Source: Acidobacteriota bacterium (GTDB lineage: Bacteria > Acidobacteriota > Blastocatellia > Pyrinomonadales > Pyrinomonadaceae). From it: DNA of 64,000 nucleotides. This document shows, piece by piece, positions 24,917-32,568 of this stretch (positions are counted from its first letter, which is position 1; the number at the start of each line of letters is the position of its first letter). The DNA is taken from contig JADJOS010000004.1 of assembly GCA_016713675.1 (NCBI GenBank), positions 434,001 through 498,000 of the forward strand. Direction: 5' to 3'. The notes below the pieces were generated by a model. It saw only the letters and a list, made by a program, of their open reading frames with translations, had not been told where the DNA came from and did not search any database. The position numbers and the translations under genes are program-made.

Positions 24917-25774
24917 TTAGTAGGAACTCGCACTAGCCTCAGTCTTTATGCCGCTGGCTTCCTGAGCGATCTTGACACCGACCGACGCACCGATGCGAGT
25001 CGCACCGGCCTCGAACATTGCTCGTGCGTCTTCGATTCCTTTGACGCCGCCGGATGCCTTTACGCCAAGAGCCGAACCGACCGTGTGGCGCATCAGCGAA
25101 ACGTCATTGGCAGTCGCACCGCCTTTTGCAAAACCGGTCGAGGTCTTGACGAAGTCAGCTCCGGCATTCTTCGCGGCCAAACAAGCACGGACCTTTTCTT
25201 CGTCGGTAAGCAATGCGGTTTCGATGATCACCTTACAGAGAATTGCATTCTCGTGAGCCGACTCGACCACCGCTCGAATGTCATCTTCGACAAGGCAATC
25301 GTCACCCGATTTGAGAGCCCCGATATTTATAACCATGTCAACCTCGCGTGCACCGTTGAAGATGGAGCGTCGAGCTTCATATGCTTTCACATCCGGCAGC
25401 GTCGCACCAAGCGGAAATCCGATCACCGTGCAAACCGGCACTCCGCTTCCTTTGAGGAATCCCGCGGCTTTCTTGACCCAGCTTGGATTTACACACACTG
25501 ACGCGAATCCGAATTCGATGGCTTCGGCGCATAGCTTCTTTATATCCGCTTCTGACGCCTCCGGCTTAAGCAGCGTATGGTCGATCAGACTCGCCCAATC
25601 GTGGGCCGTCGCGGTCTCACCGAGCACAATGCCGATCCTTTCGGCACCTGCGTCAACGATCCGTTGAACATCCGCATGACAAAATGTCGCACAATCGTCG
25701 TCAGTGCCTAGTTTTGCCAGCACCAGATCCGTGATCTGATCGATCAACTGTTGATAATTACCGTTCTGCTGCAT
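24917..25774 (-). CDS. deoC: Deoxyribose-phosphate aldolase with microcompartment-type N-terminal helix
   Basis: 285 residues; class I aldolase splitting 2-deoxyribose 5-phosphate into glyceraldehyde 3-phosphate and acetaldehyde. Visible are IDHTLLKPEA, VCVNPSWVKKA, CTVIGFPLG, CKVIIETALL, the Schiff-base lysine in FVKTSTGF and the relay lysine in GVKASGGVKG. Bacterial DeoC is usually 215-260 residues; the extra about 60 at the front begin with YQQLIDQITDLVLAKLGTD, an amphipathic helix like the cargo peptides that target enzymes to bacterial microcompartments. It starts 5 bp after the rpiB stop, in one operon. Confidence 0.95.
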   Translation of the reverse strand: MQQNGNYQQLIDQITDLVLAKLGTDDDCATFCHADVQRIVDAGAERIGIVLGETATAHDWASLIDHTLLKPEASEADIKKLCAEAIEFGFASVCVNPSWVKKAAGFLKGSGVPVCTVIGFPLGATLPDVKAYEARRSIFNGAREVDMVINIGALKSGDDCLVEDDIRAVVESAHENAILCKVIIETALLTDEEKVRACLAAKNAGADFVKTSTGFAKGGATANDVSLMRHTVGSALGVKASGGVKGIEDARAMFEAGATRIGASVGVKIAQEASGIKTEASASSY

Positions 25775-25779
25775 TTAGT

Positions 25780-26571
25780 TCACCTTCGATATTGCTTTTC
25801 GATATTATCGATCTTCCCAACCCGTTTCTTGTGCCTTTCTTCTGATATCTCTGTGGAAACAAATGCATCGACGATCTGCTTGATCTCGTCAAAAGTATTC
25901 TGTCCGGAACCAAGGGTCAGAACATTTGCCCCGTTGTGTTCGCGCGAATTCTTGGCGAGTGCGATCGAATAGCATGCGGCCGCTCGAACGTTCGGGACCT
26001 TGTTCGCAGTCATCGCGCTGCCGATCCCTGCTCCGTCGATAATGATGCCGATATCGACCTGTTTACCACTAACCGAACGTGCGACGGCATGAGCGAAATC
26101 TGGATAATCGACCGCGTCTTCGTTATCCGTTCCAAAATCACGGACATTGATCCCGAGTTCAGTAAGATATCCTTTGAGCTGTTCCTTCATTCTAAATCCG
26201 CCATGATCGCCGCCGATCGCTGCGGATCTGACCTTGGACGTATTAAGACGCGAGGTCTTGCGAATGAGTTCGATATTCCTCTCTTTGACGAGATCTTCAG
26301 CAAGTGAGGTAAATCGTGCGTTCTCAGAAACTCGGAGCCGCGAGCCGGATTCAAGGCCGCGAAGGTCGTCCTCAGTGATCAACGTCTTTGAAGACTCGTC
26401 CCGGTCAAATGCCTTGCCAACCTTGTTCTGAAGTGAATTAACGACCACGTGCTCGATATTGCCTGAGGGTACGACCGTCTGCTCGGATTGAGGCTCGGTG
26501 GGGACAGTAGCAAGCACCTGCTCCACCAATGCCCGAATTCGGTCGCGCTTTTCTGTGTTGGAATCGGCCAT
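25780..26571 (-). CDS. rpiB: RpiB/LacAB-type sugar-phosphate isomerase with microcompartment-type N-terminus
   Basis: 263 residues from the ATG at 26571 (longer frames to 26634 exist; no start has a good ribosome site). Residues about 116-260 are the RpiB fold: AAIGGDHGGFRMKEQLKGYL, DYPDFAHAVARSV, ANKVPNVRAAACYS, ARNSREHNGANVLTLGSGQ-like end. The usual catalytic Cys of the CGTGxG loop is Asp here (IIDGAGIGSAMTANK), so activity on ribose 5-phosphate is uncertain. The N-terminal part has an amphipathic helix (EKRDRIRALVEQVLATV) and a segment LITEDDLRGLESGSRLRVSE...SLAEDLVKERNIEL, similar to motifs of microcompartment-associated enzymes. Confidence 0.88.
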   Translation of the reverse strand: MADSNTEKRDRIRALVEQVLATVPTEPQSEQTVVPSGNIEHVVVNSLQNKVGKAFDRDESSKTLITEDDLRGLESGSRLRVSENARFTSLAEDLVKERNIELIRKTSRLNTSKVRSAAIGGDHGGFRMKEQLKGYLTELGINVRDFGTDNEDAVDYPDFAHAVARSVSGKQVDIGIIIDGAGIGSAMTANKVPNVRAAACYSIALAKNSREHNGANVLTLGSGQNTFDEIKQIVDAFVSTEISEERHKKRVGKIDNIEKQYRR

Positions 26572-26699
26572 ATCGCGGAAGCCCGGACGTAAAATGGGCT
26601 TTATACTCATTCGGAGGGAATTCAACACCCTCACCTTGAAAATCTAACTACGTTTGATAGTATTTCTAAATACAAATTCAATCAACTTACGAGAAAAAC

Positions 26700-27275
26700 A
26701 TGGCCGCAGAATCAACCCAAATGGCAGCTACCGAATTTACCAATCCAAACCTCGAAGTTCTCTATTCGCAAGATGCGATAAGCACTAGAATATCCGAATT
26801 AGGTGCTGCGATTACCTCCGAATATGCAGGTAAAGACTTGGTTCTTGTGGGTGTTCTCAAGGGATCGTGCGTTTTTCTCGCCGACCTGATGCGTGCCATA
26901 GACCTTAGTTTGACGATCGATTTTATGTCGGTTTCGAGCTACAAGGACGGAACTCAATCTTCGGGCGACGTCGAGATATTAAAAGATCTAAGCAACTCTA
27001 TCCGTGATAAGCACGTCCTGATAGTCGAGGATATTGTCGATACTGGATTAACTCTGACTAGACTCGTCGAAATTCTTGGCTCACGGGGATCAGCGTCGAT
27101 CAAGATCGCCACATTCCTTGACAAACCGGAACCGCGTATTAAAAAAGAGTTGGTAGTCGATTTCACCGGATTCGTGATCCCAAATAAATTTGTCGTTGGC
27201 TACGGCCTCGACGCCGCGGGCCGTTATCGAAATTTGCCATTCATTGCGGTGGTAAAGGATCCGTCCGCAGCCTAA
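26700..27275 (+). CDS. hpt: Hypoxanthine phosphoribosyltransferase
   Basis: 191 residues, a purine-salvage enzyme making IMP or GMP from the base and PRPP. Visible are LVLVGVLKGSCVFLADLMRA, IDFMSVSSYKDGTQSSGDV, the PRPP loop VLIVEDIVDTGLTLTRL, and a terminal FVVGYGLDAAGRYRNLPFI, all typical of HPRT. Length is slightly above normal (about 180) owing to a short N-terminal extension. Divergent from rpiB with about 128 bp between starts. Confidence 0.96.
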   Translation: MAAESTQMAATEFTNPNLEVLYSQDAISTRISELGAAITSEYAGKDLVLVGVLKGSCVFLADLMRAIDLSLTIDFMSVSSYKDGTQSSGDVEILKDLSNSIRDKHVLIVEDIVDTGLTLTRLVEILGSRGSASIKIATFLDKPEPRIKKELVVDFTGFVIPNKFVVGYGLDAAGRYRNLPFIAVVKDPSAA

Positions 27276-27421
27276 ATAATTCTATGGGTCGACTTCCAAT
27301 TCGCAGGACTTTAGCACTTATGGCCCTCCCACAACCTTAGTCCTGAACTTCGAAACTCGAAACACTTCTTCTCCCATTGACCTTCAACTAACTTTTCCGT
27401 ATAATTTGAGTTTTTCGACTT

Positions 27422-27437
27422 GTGCAAATAATTGCAC
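27422..27437 (+). promoter_or_regulatory. Hairpin in rplU leader
   Basis: Perfect inverted repeat GTGCAA (27422-27427) / TTGCAC (27432-27437) with a 4-nt loop, 24 bases before the rplU ATG. Ribosomal-protein leaders often contain regulatory hairpins (an L21 leader is known in Firmicutes); the role here is inference. Confidence 0.4.
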
Positions 27438-27461
27438 GGTCAAACGGGAGCTAACACAATA

Positions 27462-27734
27462 ATGAGTTACGCAATTATCAAAACAGGCGGGAAGCAGTTT
27501 GCGGTTGAGAGCGGTATGACACTTCGCGTGCCGACCATCAGCGCTGATGCGGGAAAGAAGGTCGAGATCGACACTCTTCTTGCTGCAGGTGCGGTTGGGG
27601 CCGGAACGATCAAGGCTACGGTCGTAAAGCACGGCAAAGGCGACAAGATCATCGTGTTCAAAAAGAAGCGCCGTAAGCAGTACAAACGCAAACAGGGCCA
27701 CAGACAAGGTTTTACAGAAATTACAATAGATTAG
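27462..27734 (+). CDS. rplU: 50S ribosomal protein L21
   Basis: 90 residues from the ATG at 27462, with GGGAG upstream; the in-frame ATG at 27432 would add 10 unconserved residues. Typical start MSYAIIKTGGKQFAVESG and end KRRKQYKRKQGHRQGFTEITI. The family norm is 101-104; about nine residues are missing from the loop after the VEIDTLL strand, which goes straight into AAGAVGAGTIKATV. L21 binds 23S rRNA domain I/II and L20. It is first of the usual rplU-rpmA pair. Confidence 0.96.
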   Translation: MSYAIIKTGGKQFAVESGMTLRVPTISADAGKKVEIDTLLAAGAVGAGTIKATVVKHGKGDKIIVFKKKRRKQYKRKQGHRQGFTEITID

Positions 27735-27811
27735 CCGAGGGTTAAGGGAAAAGGGACAAGGGCTATGTTTAGCCTAGGCCCTTATCTCTTGTCACTCGCC
27801 ACTCAAACAAA

Positions 27812-28111
27812 ATGGCACATAAGAAAGGTGTAGGTTCATCCAGAAACGGCCGCGACTCAAATGCACAGCGGCTTGGTCTCAAGAAATTTGGCGGCGAGCA
27901 CGTTCTCGGCGGCAACATCATTGCACGTCAACGCGGCACCAAATGGAAGCCCGGCAACAACGTCGGCCGCGGTAAGGACGACACGCTGTTCTCGCTGATC
28001 GAGGGCTTTATCAAGTTCGAAGACAAAGGCCGCAAAGGCAAATTCATTAGCGTCTACGCTGCCGGAGCAGCCGAGCTCGCTCCAAAGGTCGCCGCTGACG
28101 CAGCTGCGTAA
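27812..28111 (+). CDS. rpmA: 50S ribosomal protein L27
   Basis: 99 residues, starting MAHKKGVGSSRNGRDSNAQR with the classic GGEHVLGGNIIARQRGTK and GKDDTLFSLIEGFIKF. The N-terminus reaches the peptidyl-transferase centre in known structures. There is no N-terminal prepeptide of the Firmicutes type. A short Ala-rich tail ends the protein. Cotranscribed with rplU (77 bp gap) and followed by a strong terminator; the usual third member, obgE, is displaced about 2.2 kb downstream. Confidence 0.97.
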   Translation: MAHKKGVGSSRNGRDSNAQRLGLKKFGGEHVLGGNIIARQRGTKWKPGNNVGRGKDDTLFSLIEGFIKFEDKGRKGKFISVYAAGAAELAPKVAADAAA

Positions 28112-28133
28112 TAAACTTTAACTATTAACTTAG

Positions 28134-28161
28134 AAAGCACACGTCATCAGGCGTGTGCTTT
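28134..28161 (+). terminator. Terminator of the rplU-rpmA operon
   Basis: Perfect 10-bp stem AAAGCACACG (28134-28143) / CGTGTGCTTT (28152-28161) with an 8-nt loop and a following TT. Confidence 0.85.
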
Positions 28162-28228
28162 TTCGTTGCGAAATCAGCTATTAGCAAGGGGGCGTCGAAT
28201 TCGCGAACTGACGACGAAAGATCTCTGT

Positions 28229-28783
28229 CTATTTCGGCTTCGGAACGACGCTGGGACGATTTGTCTTTTTTTGTTTAGGCGTACTGTTGCCGGATAGACG
28301 TTGGCCGCTCCGTTTTCGGGTCGAGTTAACCGAGCCAGTGGTTCCGGAGATATTGGTTCTACTCTCGTTGTGATCTACCGTTTCGGTTCTGGTCTTCTTC
28401 GGCGTCGAACGATTGGCTGTTGAGTTGTTGATCGTACGTACTCGTCTGGTTCTGTCGTGGCCCACCCAGTGGGTCTCATCATTCTCAACCTCGATGTCTT
28501 GGTTCCGTGGCCTTCGATTTACGCTGGCCGGAGTGCTTTGCGTCGCCGCTGTGCTTGAGCCGGCACTCGCCGGACGAATGCTCGAACCTTCATCTGTTCC
28601 GCCGATAAAGGTCTTCACTTTCTTCGGTGTTAGCGGTGTTGTAGGCCTCGGCTTAGCACCTTTCCTGGGCGTAGCCGATGGCGAGATCAGCGTGGCCGCA
28701 CTCATTTGGTCCGTACCCAACGCATATTCAGTCACAAGGATCGCGGCGATCATAAATGTGAAAACCAAAATTCTTCCCTTCAT
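28229..28783 (-). CDS. Secreted basic low-complexity protein, function unknown
   Basis: About 184 residues from the ATG at 28783, with GGAG eight bases upstream; the longer frame to 28933 is unlikely. Signal peptide MKGRILVFTFMIAAILVTEYALG, then a Ser/Thr/Pro/Arg/Lys-rich disordered chain with scattered motifs such as TPKKVKTFIGGTDEG, RTRRVRTINNSTANRS and KQKKTNRPSVVPKPK. No domain is recognised. It might bind polyanions or cell wall; this is only a guess from charge. It lies convergent with the rpmA terminator. Confidence 0.55.
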   Translation of the reverse strand: MKGRILVFTFMIAAILVTEYALGTDQMSAATLISPSATPRKGAKPRPTTPLTPKKVKTFIGGTDEGSSIRPASAGSSTAATQSTPASVNRRPRNQDIEVENDETHWVGHDRTRRVRTINNSTANRSTPKKTRTETVDHNESRTNISGTTGSVNSTRKRSGQRLSGNSTPKQKKTNRPSVVPKPK

Positions 28784-29119
28784 ACAAATCTCCTTATCTA
28801 TCTTACCGCTTCGTCCGTTCGCCTTTTGACGATCGTACACGGAAATTAGACGGAAAATATACGTTATTTTGCCAAAAGACCGAGTGGATGCGGCGGTATT
28901 TAACATTTTATTTCGAAAATAATTTTTTTTCATCTTTCTTTTTCCAAAAAAATCGGCGGGCCCAGAGCAAGCTGTGGAAATCCTCCATTTTCATAACTAT
29001 TGACCACAAAATACTTGCCACATTTTCCACAATTTTTTCCACAATCCCGCTTAAAAAATATCCACAGATTTTCCACAGAATGCCCGTAAACAAAGGGCAA
29101 TAGTTAAAGTATTTTCTAC
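28784..29119. other. AT-rich intergenic stretch with DnaA-box-like sites
   Basis: 336 bp upstream of the putative RNA gene. The left half (28900-28955) is strongly AT-rich with an A/T run; the right half carries a cluster of TTTTCCACA-type sites (listed). No protein-coding frame is supported. Confidence 0.5.
28973..29077. promoter_or_regulatory. Cluster of helically phased DnaA-box-like sequences
   Basis: Three exact TTTTCCACA (29023-29031, 29035-29043, 29069-29077), one ATATCCACA (29058-29066) and one inverted TGTGGAAAT (28973-28981). The consensus DnaA box is TTATCCACA. Start-to-start spacings of the four same-strand sites are 12, 23 and 11 bp, close to whole helical turns. An AT-rich tract adjoins on the left. 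This looks like a DnaA-binding region (origin, titration or regulatory site); which one is undetermined. Confidence 0.5.
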
Positions 29120-29147
29120 TTGACATCAAAAAGAACGGGTGTAAACT
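29120..29147 (+). promoter_or_regulatory. Promoter of the structured RNA gene
   Basis: TTGACA (29120-29125), 16-bp spacer, TAAACT (29142-29147). Expected transcription start near 29154. Confidence 0.6.
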
Positions 29148-29153
29148 GGTTTC

Positions 29154-29658
29154 ACAGTCGAGATTGCTTACGGGTAACTTGACCGGCACCGGGAGGTGGA
29201 ACGGAGGTGGTGACACACCGTTCGAGGACAGAAGGAGCGGAAAGCCGCTGTCCATGACGCCCGGAGCCGAAGCCGAAAGGCTTGGCTGAGGTCGAACGAA
29301 AGGCCGACCAAGTTGTCCGGATAAAAACGGACGACGCCCGAGGGAAATGATCATCCCGAAAGGTGCCCAGTCGCTCACGTTGAAAGACGCGGGCCTCGTT
29401 GCCGGGAACGTAACCGGCGGTGGAGGAAAAGCCACCTCAACAAAGACCTAACGGCATCACGGCTTCGAAAGAAGCCACGAAAAGCGAAAGCGGATCGGGT
29501 GCTGACCGGAACCGGCTCTCCGCAGAGCGGATTCGGGATACAAAATCGGCGGTTCGAACGTGTACATGCGAGAACTGCCACCCTTACGGCAAGCTTCGGC
29601 GGACCGAAAGGGCATAAAAAATAAGGGCGTCGCGATGAGCAATCATCACGACGCCTTT
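29154..29658 (+). ncRNA. Probable large structured non-coding RNA (~500 nt), class unknown
   Basis: It lies between a good sigma-70 promoter and a terminator, with no supported protein frame. It contains a dense series of hairpins, several closed by GAAA tetraloops: AGCC-AAGCC-GAAA-GGCTT-GGCT (29265-29287), GGCTTC-GAAA-GAAGCC (29461-29476), GCTCT-CCGC-AGAGC (29515-29528), GAACGG/CCGTTC (29199-29223), GGTCG/CGACC (29290-29309), GTCCG/CGGAC (29315-29332), GGTGG/CCACC (29419-29436), and a GGCGGTTC/GAACTGCC stem (29548-29579). I do not recognise tmRNA or SRP features, and the RNase P P4 signature is not present in the right order. It is placed between rpmA and obgE, which are normally adjacent. 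Confidence 0.55.
29625..29658 (+). terminator. Terminator of the structured RNA
   Basis: Stem GGCGTCG-C-GATGA / TCATC-A-CGACGCC with a GCAA loop (29626-29655) and one mismatch, followed by TTTGTTTTTATTT. Confidence 0.8.
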
Positions 29659-29685
29659 GTTTTTATTTGAGCTCAATTCAGCTGT

Positions 29686-30156
29686 TTACCAAACGATCTC
29701 ACCCGTGCTCGTGTCGATCAGATTACGGGTTCGCCCGTTTCCGCGCGTATTTCGCGGTGTCGATGTGCCCGGTACAGCCCAAACGATCTCACCGGTGCTC
29801 GTGTCGATCAAGTTGCTCGAACGACCTGCCGTAGACGGTTTGCGGGTAGAACGAACCTCATCAGCCCAGACGACCTCGCCGGTGCTGGTATCGATCAATG
29901 AGGACGTTGCACGCGGTGCCTGGACCCATGCGATCAGAGCTCCAAGCTCCTCATCACTGCCCGTAAACGATCTTTCGCCTGACCCGCTCGACGATCGTTG
30001 ACCGCGATTTGACATCTGCCCTGTCGCGACATCACGCGGCGATTTGATCGACGGCGAACCCTTCCACACAACGATCTCTTTCTGCCCATATGCATCCTGA
30101 GAAAAAACGACGCCAAAAACTATGATTGCGATTGCCATGAAATATTTATTTAACAT
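29686..30156 (-). CDS. Secreted protein with triple NLIDTSTGEIVW repeat
   Basis: 156 residues: signal peptide (YFMAIAIIVFGVVFSQDAYG), KEIVVWKGSPSI, a Ser/Arg-rich linker, then three copies of SLIDTSTGEVVWA / NLIDTSTGEIVWA / NLIDTSTGEIVW separated by basic linkers of about 18-20 residues (RSTRKPSTAGRSS, TSTPRNTRGNGRTR). The protein ends exactly at the Trp of the third copy. No family is recognised. The repeat at DNA level is nearly exact in three places (29690-29900). The repeats could be short binding or assembly motifs. It converges with the structured RNA gene's terminator. Confidence 0.7.
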   Translation of the reverse strand: MLNKYFMAIAIIVFGVVFSQDAYGQKEIVVWKGSPSIKSPRDVATGQMSNRGQRSSSGSGERSFTGSDEELGALIAWVQAPRATSSLIDTSTGEVVWADEVRSTRKPSTAGRSSNLIDTSTGEIVWAVPGTSTPRNTRGNGRTRNLIDTSTGEIVW

Positions 30157-30340
30157 TGCTCTATCTCCTGTATATTTATTTATCTATCAGGCCCGATTGC
30201 TTCGAAAAGCCTGTGCGAATAGAGGACGGTGCTAGCCGCTACTTTTGCACAATTATTATTCGATCTCGTTCGCGGCCGCGTCTACGATCAAAAGCCGGTT
30301 TGCTTCATTCACCCCGCCAACCTACAATTAAGGGTTACTT

Positions 30341-31414
30341 ATGTTTCTAGACCGCGTAAAAATAAGGATCAAGGCCGGCGACGGCGGCAATGGTGTGACT
30401 GCGTTTCGGCGCGAAAAGTTCATTCCTCGAGGCGGGCCATCGGGCGGTGACGGCGGAGTGGGCGGCAGCGTTTGGATGGAAGCGACTGAAGGATTGAACA
30501 CTCTTCTCCATTTGCGTTACAACCCCGAACACAAGGCGGAACGCGGCCACCACGGCGAAGGCTCGAACCGGTATGGCAAGGACGGAGCAGACCATGTCGT
30601 GCGAGTACCGGTCGGTACGCAGGTTTTCGATGCCGAGACCAACGAGTTGCTCTTTGATTTTACCGAGGCCGGACAACGCTATCTCGCGGCGAAAGGCGGC
30701 AAAGGCGGCTGGGGCAACTCTCATTTTGCGACACCGACGCGCAGAGCACCAAAATTCCATTACATGGGCCGCCCTGGAAAAGAACGCGAACTTCAGCTCG
30801 AATTAAAGCTGATCGCAGATGTTGGCCTCGTCGGTTTTCCGAACGTTGGTAAATCGACATTGATCTCCGTCATTTCGGCGGCAAAACCAAAGATCGCGGA
30901 TTATCCTTTCACGACACTTGAGCCAAATCTTGGAGTGGTCGACATGGGTGATTTTCGCACTTTTGTCGTTGCCGATATTCCCGGCTTGATCGAGGGAGCA
31001 TCGGACGGTGCTGGCCTCGGCGACCGTTTTTTGCGGCATGTCGAACGAACCAAGTTGATTCTGCACCTCGTTGACGTTTCCTCACTTTCGGGTCGCGATC
31101 CCGTTAAGGACTACGAGATCATCAATCGCGAGTTGACAAATTACGACGCAGAACTTGGCGCTCGGCCGCAGATCGTTGTCGCTACAAAGATCGACGCCCT
31201 TGACGACCCAAAGCGCCTCGAGAAGCTCAAGAAGCGTGCTAAAAAGGATGGCAAGGCGTTTTTCGAGATCTCTTCGGTAACGAACGTCGGCGTCAAAGCA
31301 CTTGTGAATGCCGTTTCAGTATCACTCGACGAATTTAATCGTGACGAAGCTGAGGCAAAGGCGAAAGCTGAGAAGGAACGGCTCGGTGAAATAGCGACCA
31401 ATGTTGTCGTCTAA
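30341..31414 (+). CDS. obgE: GTPase ObgE/CgtA
   Basis: 357 residues. N-terminal Obg glycine-rich domain (MFLDRVKIRIKAGDGGNGV, FIPRGGPSGGDGGVGGSV, KGGKGGWGNSHF; residues 1-158), then the G domain: G1 LVGFPNVGKSTL, G2 YPFTTLEPNLG, G3 DIPGLIEGASDGAGLG, G4 TKID, G5 EISS. It acts in 50S maturation and stress response. There is no C-terminal OCT domain. First of a tight plus-strand operon: nadD starts 5 bp after the stop. Confidence 0.98.
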   Translation: MFLDRVKIRIKAGDGGNGVTAFRREKFIPRGGPSGGDGGVGGSVWMEATEGLNTLLHLRYNPEHKAERGHHGEGSNRYGKDGADHVVRVPVGTQVFDAETNELLFDFTEAGQRYLAAKGGKGGWGNSHFATPTRRAPKFHYMGRPGKERELQLELKLIADVGLVGFPNVGKSTLISVISAAKPKIADYPFTTLEPNLGVVDMGDFRTFVVADIPGLIEGASDGAGLGDRFLRHVERTKLILHLVDVSSLSGRDPVKDYEIINRELTNYDAELGARPQIVVATKIDALDDPKRLEKLKKRAKKDGKAFFEISSVTNVGVKALVNAVSVSLDEFNRDEAEAKAKAEKERLGEIATNVVV

Positions 31415-31419
31415 CAGGA

Positions 31420-32133
31420 ATGGTCAACGAGAACGCACCCACATTAGAGATCGAAGATCGCCGCGTAGCATTTTACGGCGGAAGCTTTGATCCCGTGCAT
31501 AATGGGCACGTTGCGATCGCTCACGCTCTGATCACTCAATTCAATCTTGACGAATTCGTTTTTATCCCGGCATTTCATGCCCCGCACAAAAAGCGAAAAA
31601 AACCTACAAGCTCGTACGACCGCTACGCGATGTTGTGTATTGTAACGGTAAACGATCCAAATATTTCGGTTTCAAAGATAGAGATCGAATTGCCTGAACG
31701 GCCTTACTCGGTCGAAACATTGCCCCGGCTCAATTCGCTCTATCCAAGTGACGAGATCTTTTTCGTCATGGGTGCAGACTCATGGATGGACATCACTTCG
31801 TGGCGAGAATGGGAAACGGTTTTAAGTCTGACGAATCAGATCGTGGTCACGCGACCGGGTCATCCTATTTCAACCGACCACGTTACCGACGAGATCCGCT
31901 CACGAATTGTCGACCTAAGATCAGAAGGGCTACCGTTGAGGAGTGTGTTTTCGCACATTGAACAACGAACGACGAACAACCAACATCGAACGATCTACCT
32001 TACCGACTCGGTCAACCTCGACATTTCAGCCACAGAGATACGACAGAAGATCCGCGATCTGGACGGTTCATGGCGGAGCGATGTGCCTGTCGAAGTTGCA
32101 AATTATATCGAAAAATATCAGATTTATAACTAA
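31420..32133 (+). CDS. nadD: Nicotinate-nucleotide adenylyltransferase
   Basis: 237 residues; converts nicotinate mononucleotide and ATP to deamido-NAD in NAD synthesis. Nucleotidyltransferase signature FYGGSFDPVHNGHVAIAHAL near residue 18 and the C-terminal ISATEIRQKIRD. Slightly long (usual 190-215) from an N-terminal extension and an internal stretch (EQRTTNNQHRT) of odd composition between EGLPLRSVFSH and IYLTDSVNLDISATEI. The stop overlaps the rsfS start (TAATGG). Confidence 0.96.
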   Translation: MVNENAPTLEIEDRRVAFYGGSFDPVHNGHVAIAHALITQFNLDEFVFIPAFHAPHKKRKKPTSSYDRYAMLCIVTVNDPNISVSKIEIELPERPYSVETLPRLNSLYPSDEIFFVMGADSWMDITSWREWETVLSLTNQIVVTRPGHPISTDHVTDEIRSRIVDLRSEGLPLRSVFSHIEQRTTNNQHRTIYLTDSVNLDISATEIRQKIRDLDGSWRSDVPVEVANYIEKYQIYN

Positions 32134-32561
32134 TGGAAGAAATTCAAGAAAAATCGCTTCAGCGTGAAGCCGTCAAAATAGAAATCGCCGTTCCGCCGAC
32201 TCCGTTCGTTGACCTCGACCCCGAAGTTAGACTCGCCATCCAATGTGCCAGTGAAAAAAAGGCGTTCGACTTGGTCGCTCTCGATCTTCGTGACATCGCC
32301 AGTTTCACGGAGTTTTTCATAATCGCCAGTGGTGCAAATCAGCGTCAGGTCCAGGCGATCGCAGATGAGATCAATGAACAGCTTAAGAAGCAGTTGAATT
32401 CGAATGCCGTCCGGATCGAAGGATATAGTTCCGCCGAATGGGTCTTACTCGATTACGGTGATTTTGTCGTTCATATTTTTGACAAAGACGCCCGGGAATT
32501 CTACGATCTGACCCGTCTATGGCACGACGCCAAGAGGGTCTCGTTACCGGCTAACATCTGA
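32133..32561 (+). CDS. rsfS: Ribosomal silencing factor RsfS
   Basis: 142 residues with the RsfS core: VRLAIQCASEKKAFDLVALDLRDIASFTEFFIIASGANQRQ...AIADEINEQL and YSSAEWVLLDYGDFVVHIFDKDAREFYDLTRLW. It binds L14 and blocks subunit joining when nutrients are low. An N-terminal extension of about 30 residues precedes the domain. The start overlaps the nadD stop; the TonB receptor gene begins 7 bp after its stop, between rsfS and rlmH, which are commonly neighbours. Confidence 0.95.
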   Translation: MEEIQEKSLQREAVKIEIAVPPTPFVDLDPEVRLAIQCASEKKAFDLVALDLRDIASFTEFFIIASGANQRQVQAIADEINEQLKKQLNSNAVRIEGYSSAEWVLLDYGDFVVHIFDKDAREFYDLTRLWHDAKRVSLPANI

Positions 32562-32568
32562 GGGATGG

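Noticed and set aside
28908..29435. Minus-strand 175-codon frame across the DnaA-box and RNA region
   Set aside because: Composition is Pro/Ser/Phe-rich, it has no start site, and it crosses a plus-strand promoter and structured RNA.
29154..29658. Identification of the structured RNA as RNase P RNA
   Set aside because: An ACAGAA (about 29228) and a GAGGAAAA (about 29424) are present, but in reversed order and without the complementary P4 flanks; length and order do not fit. A covariance-model search is needed.
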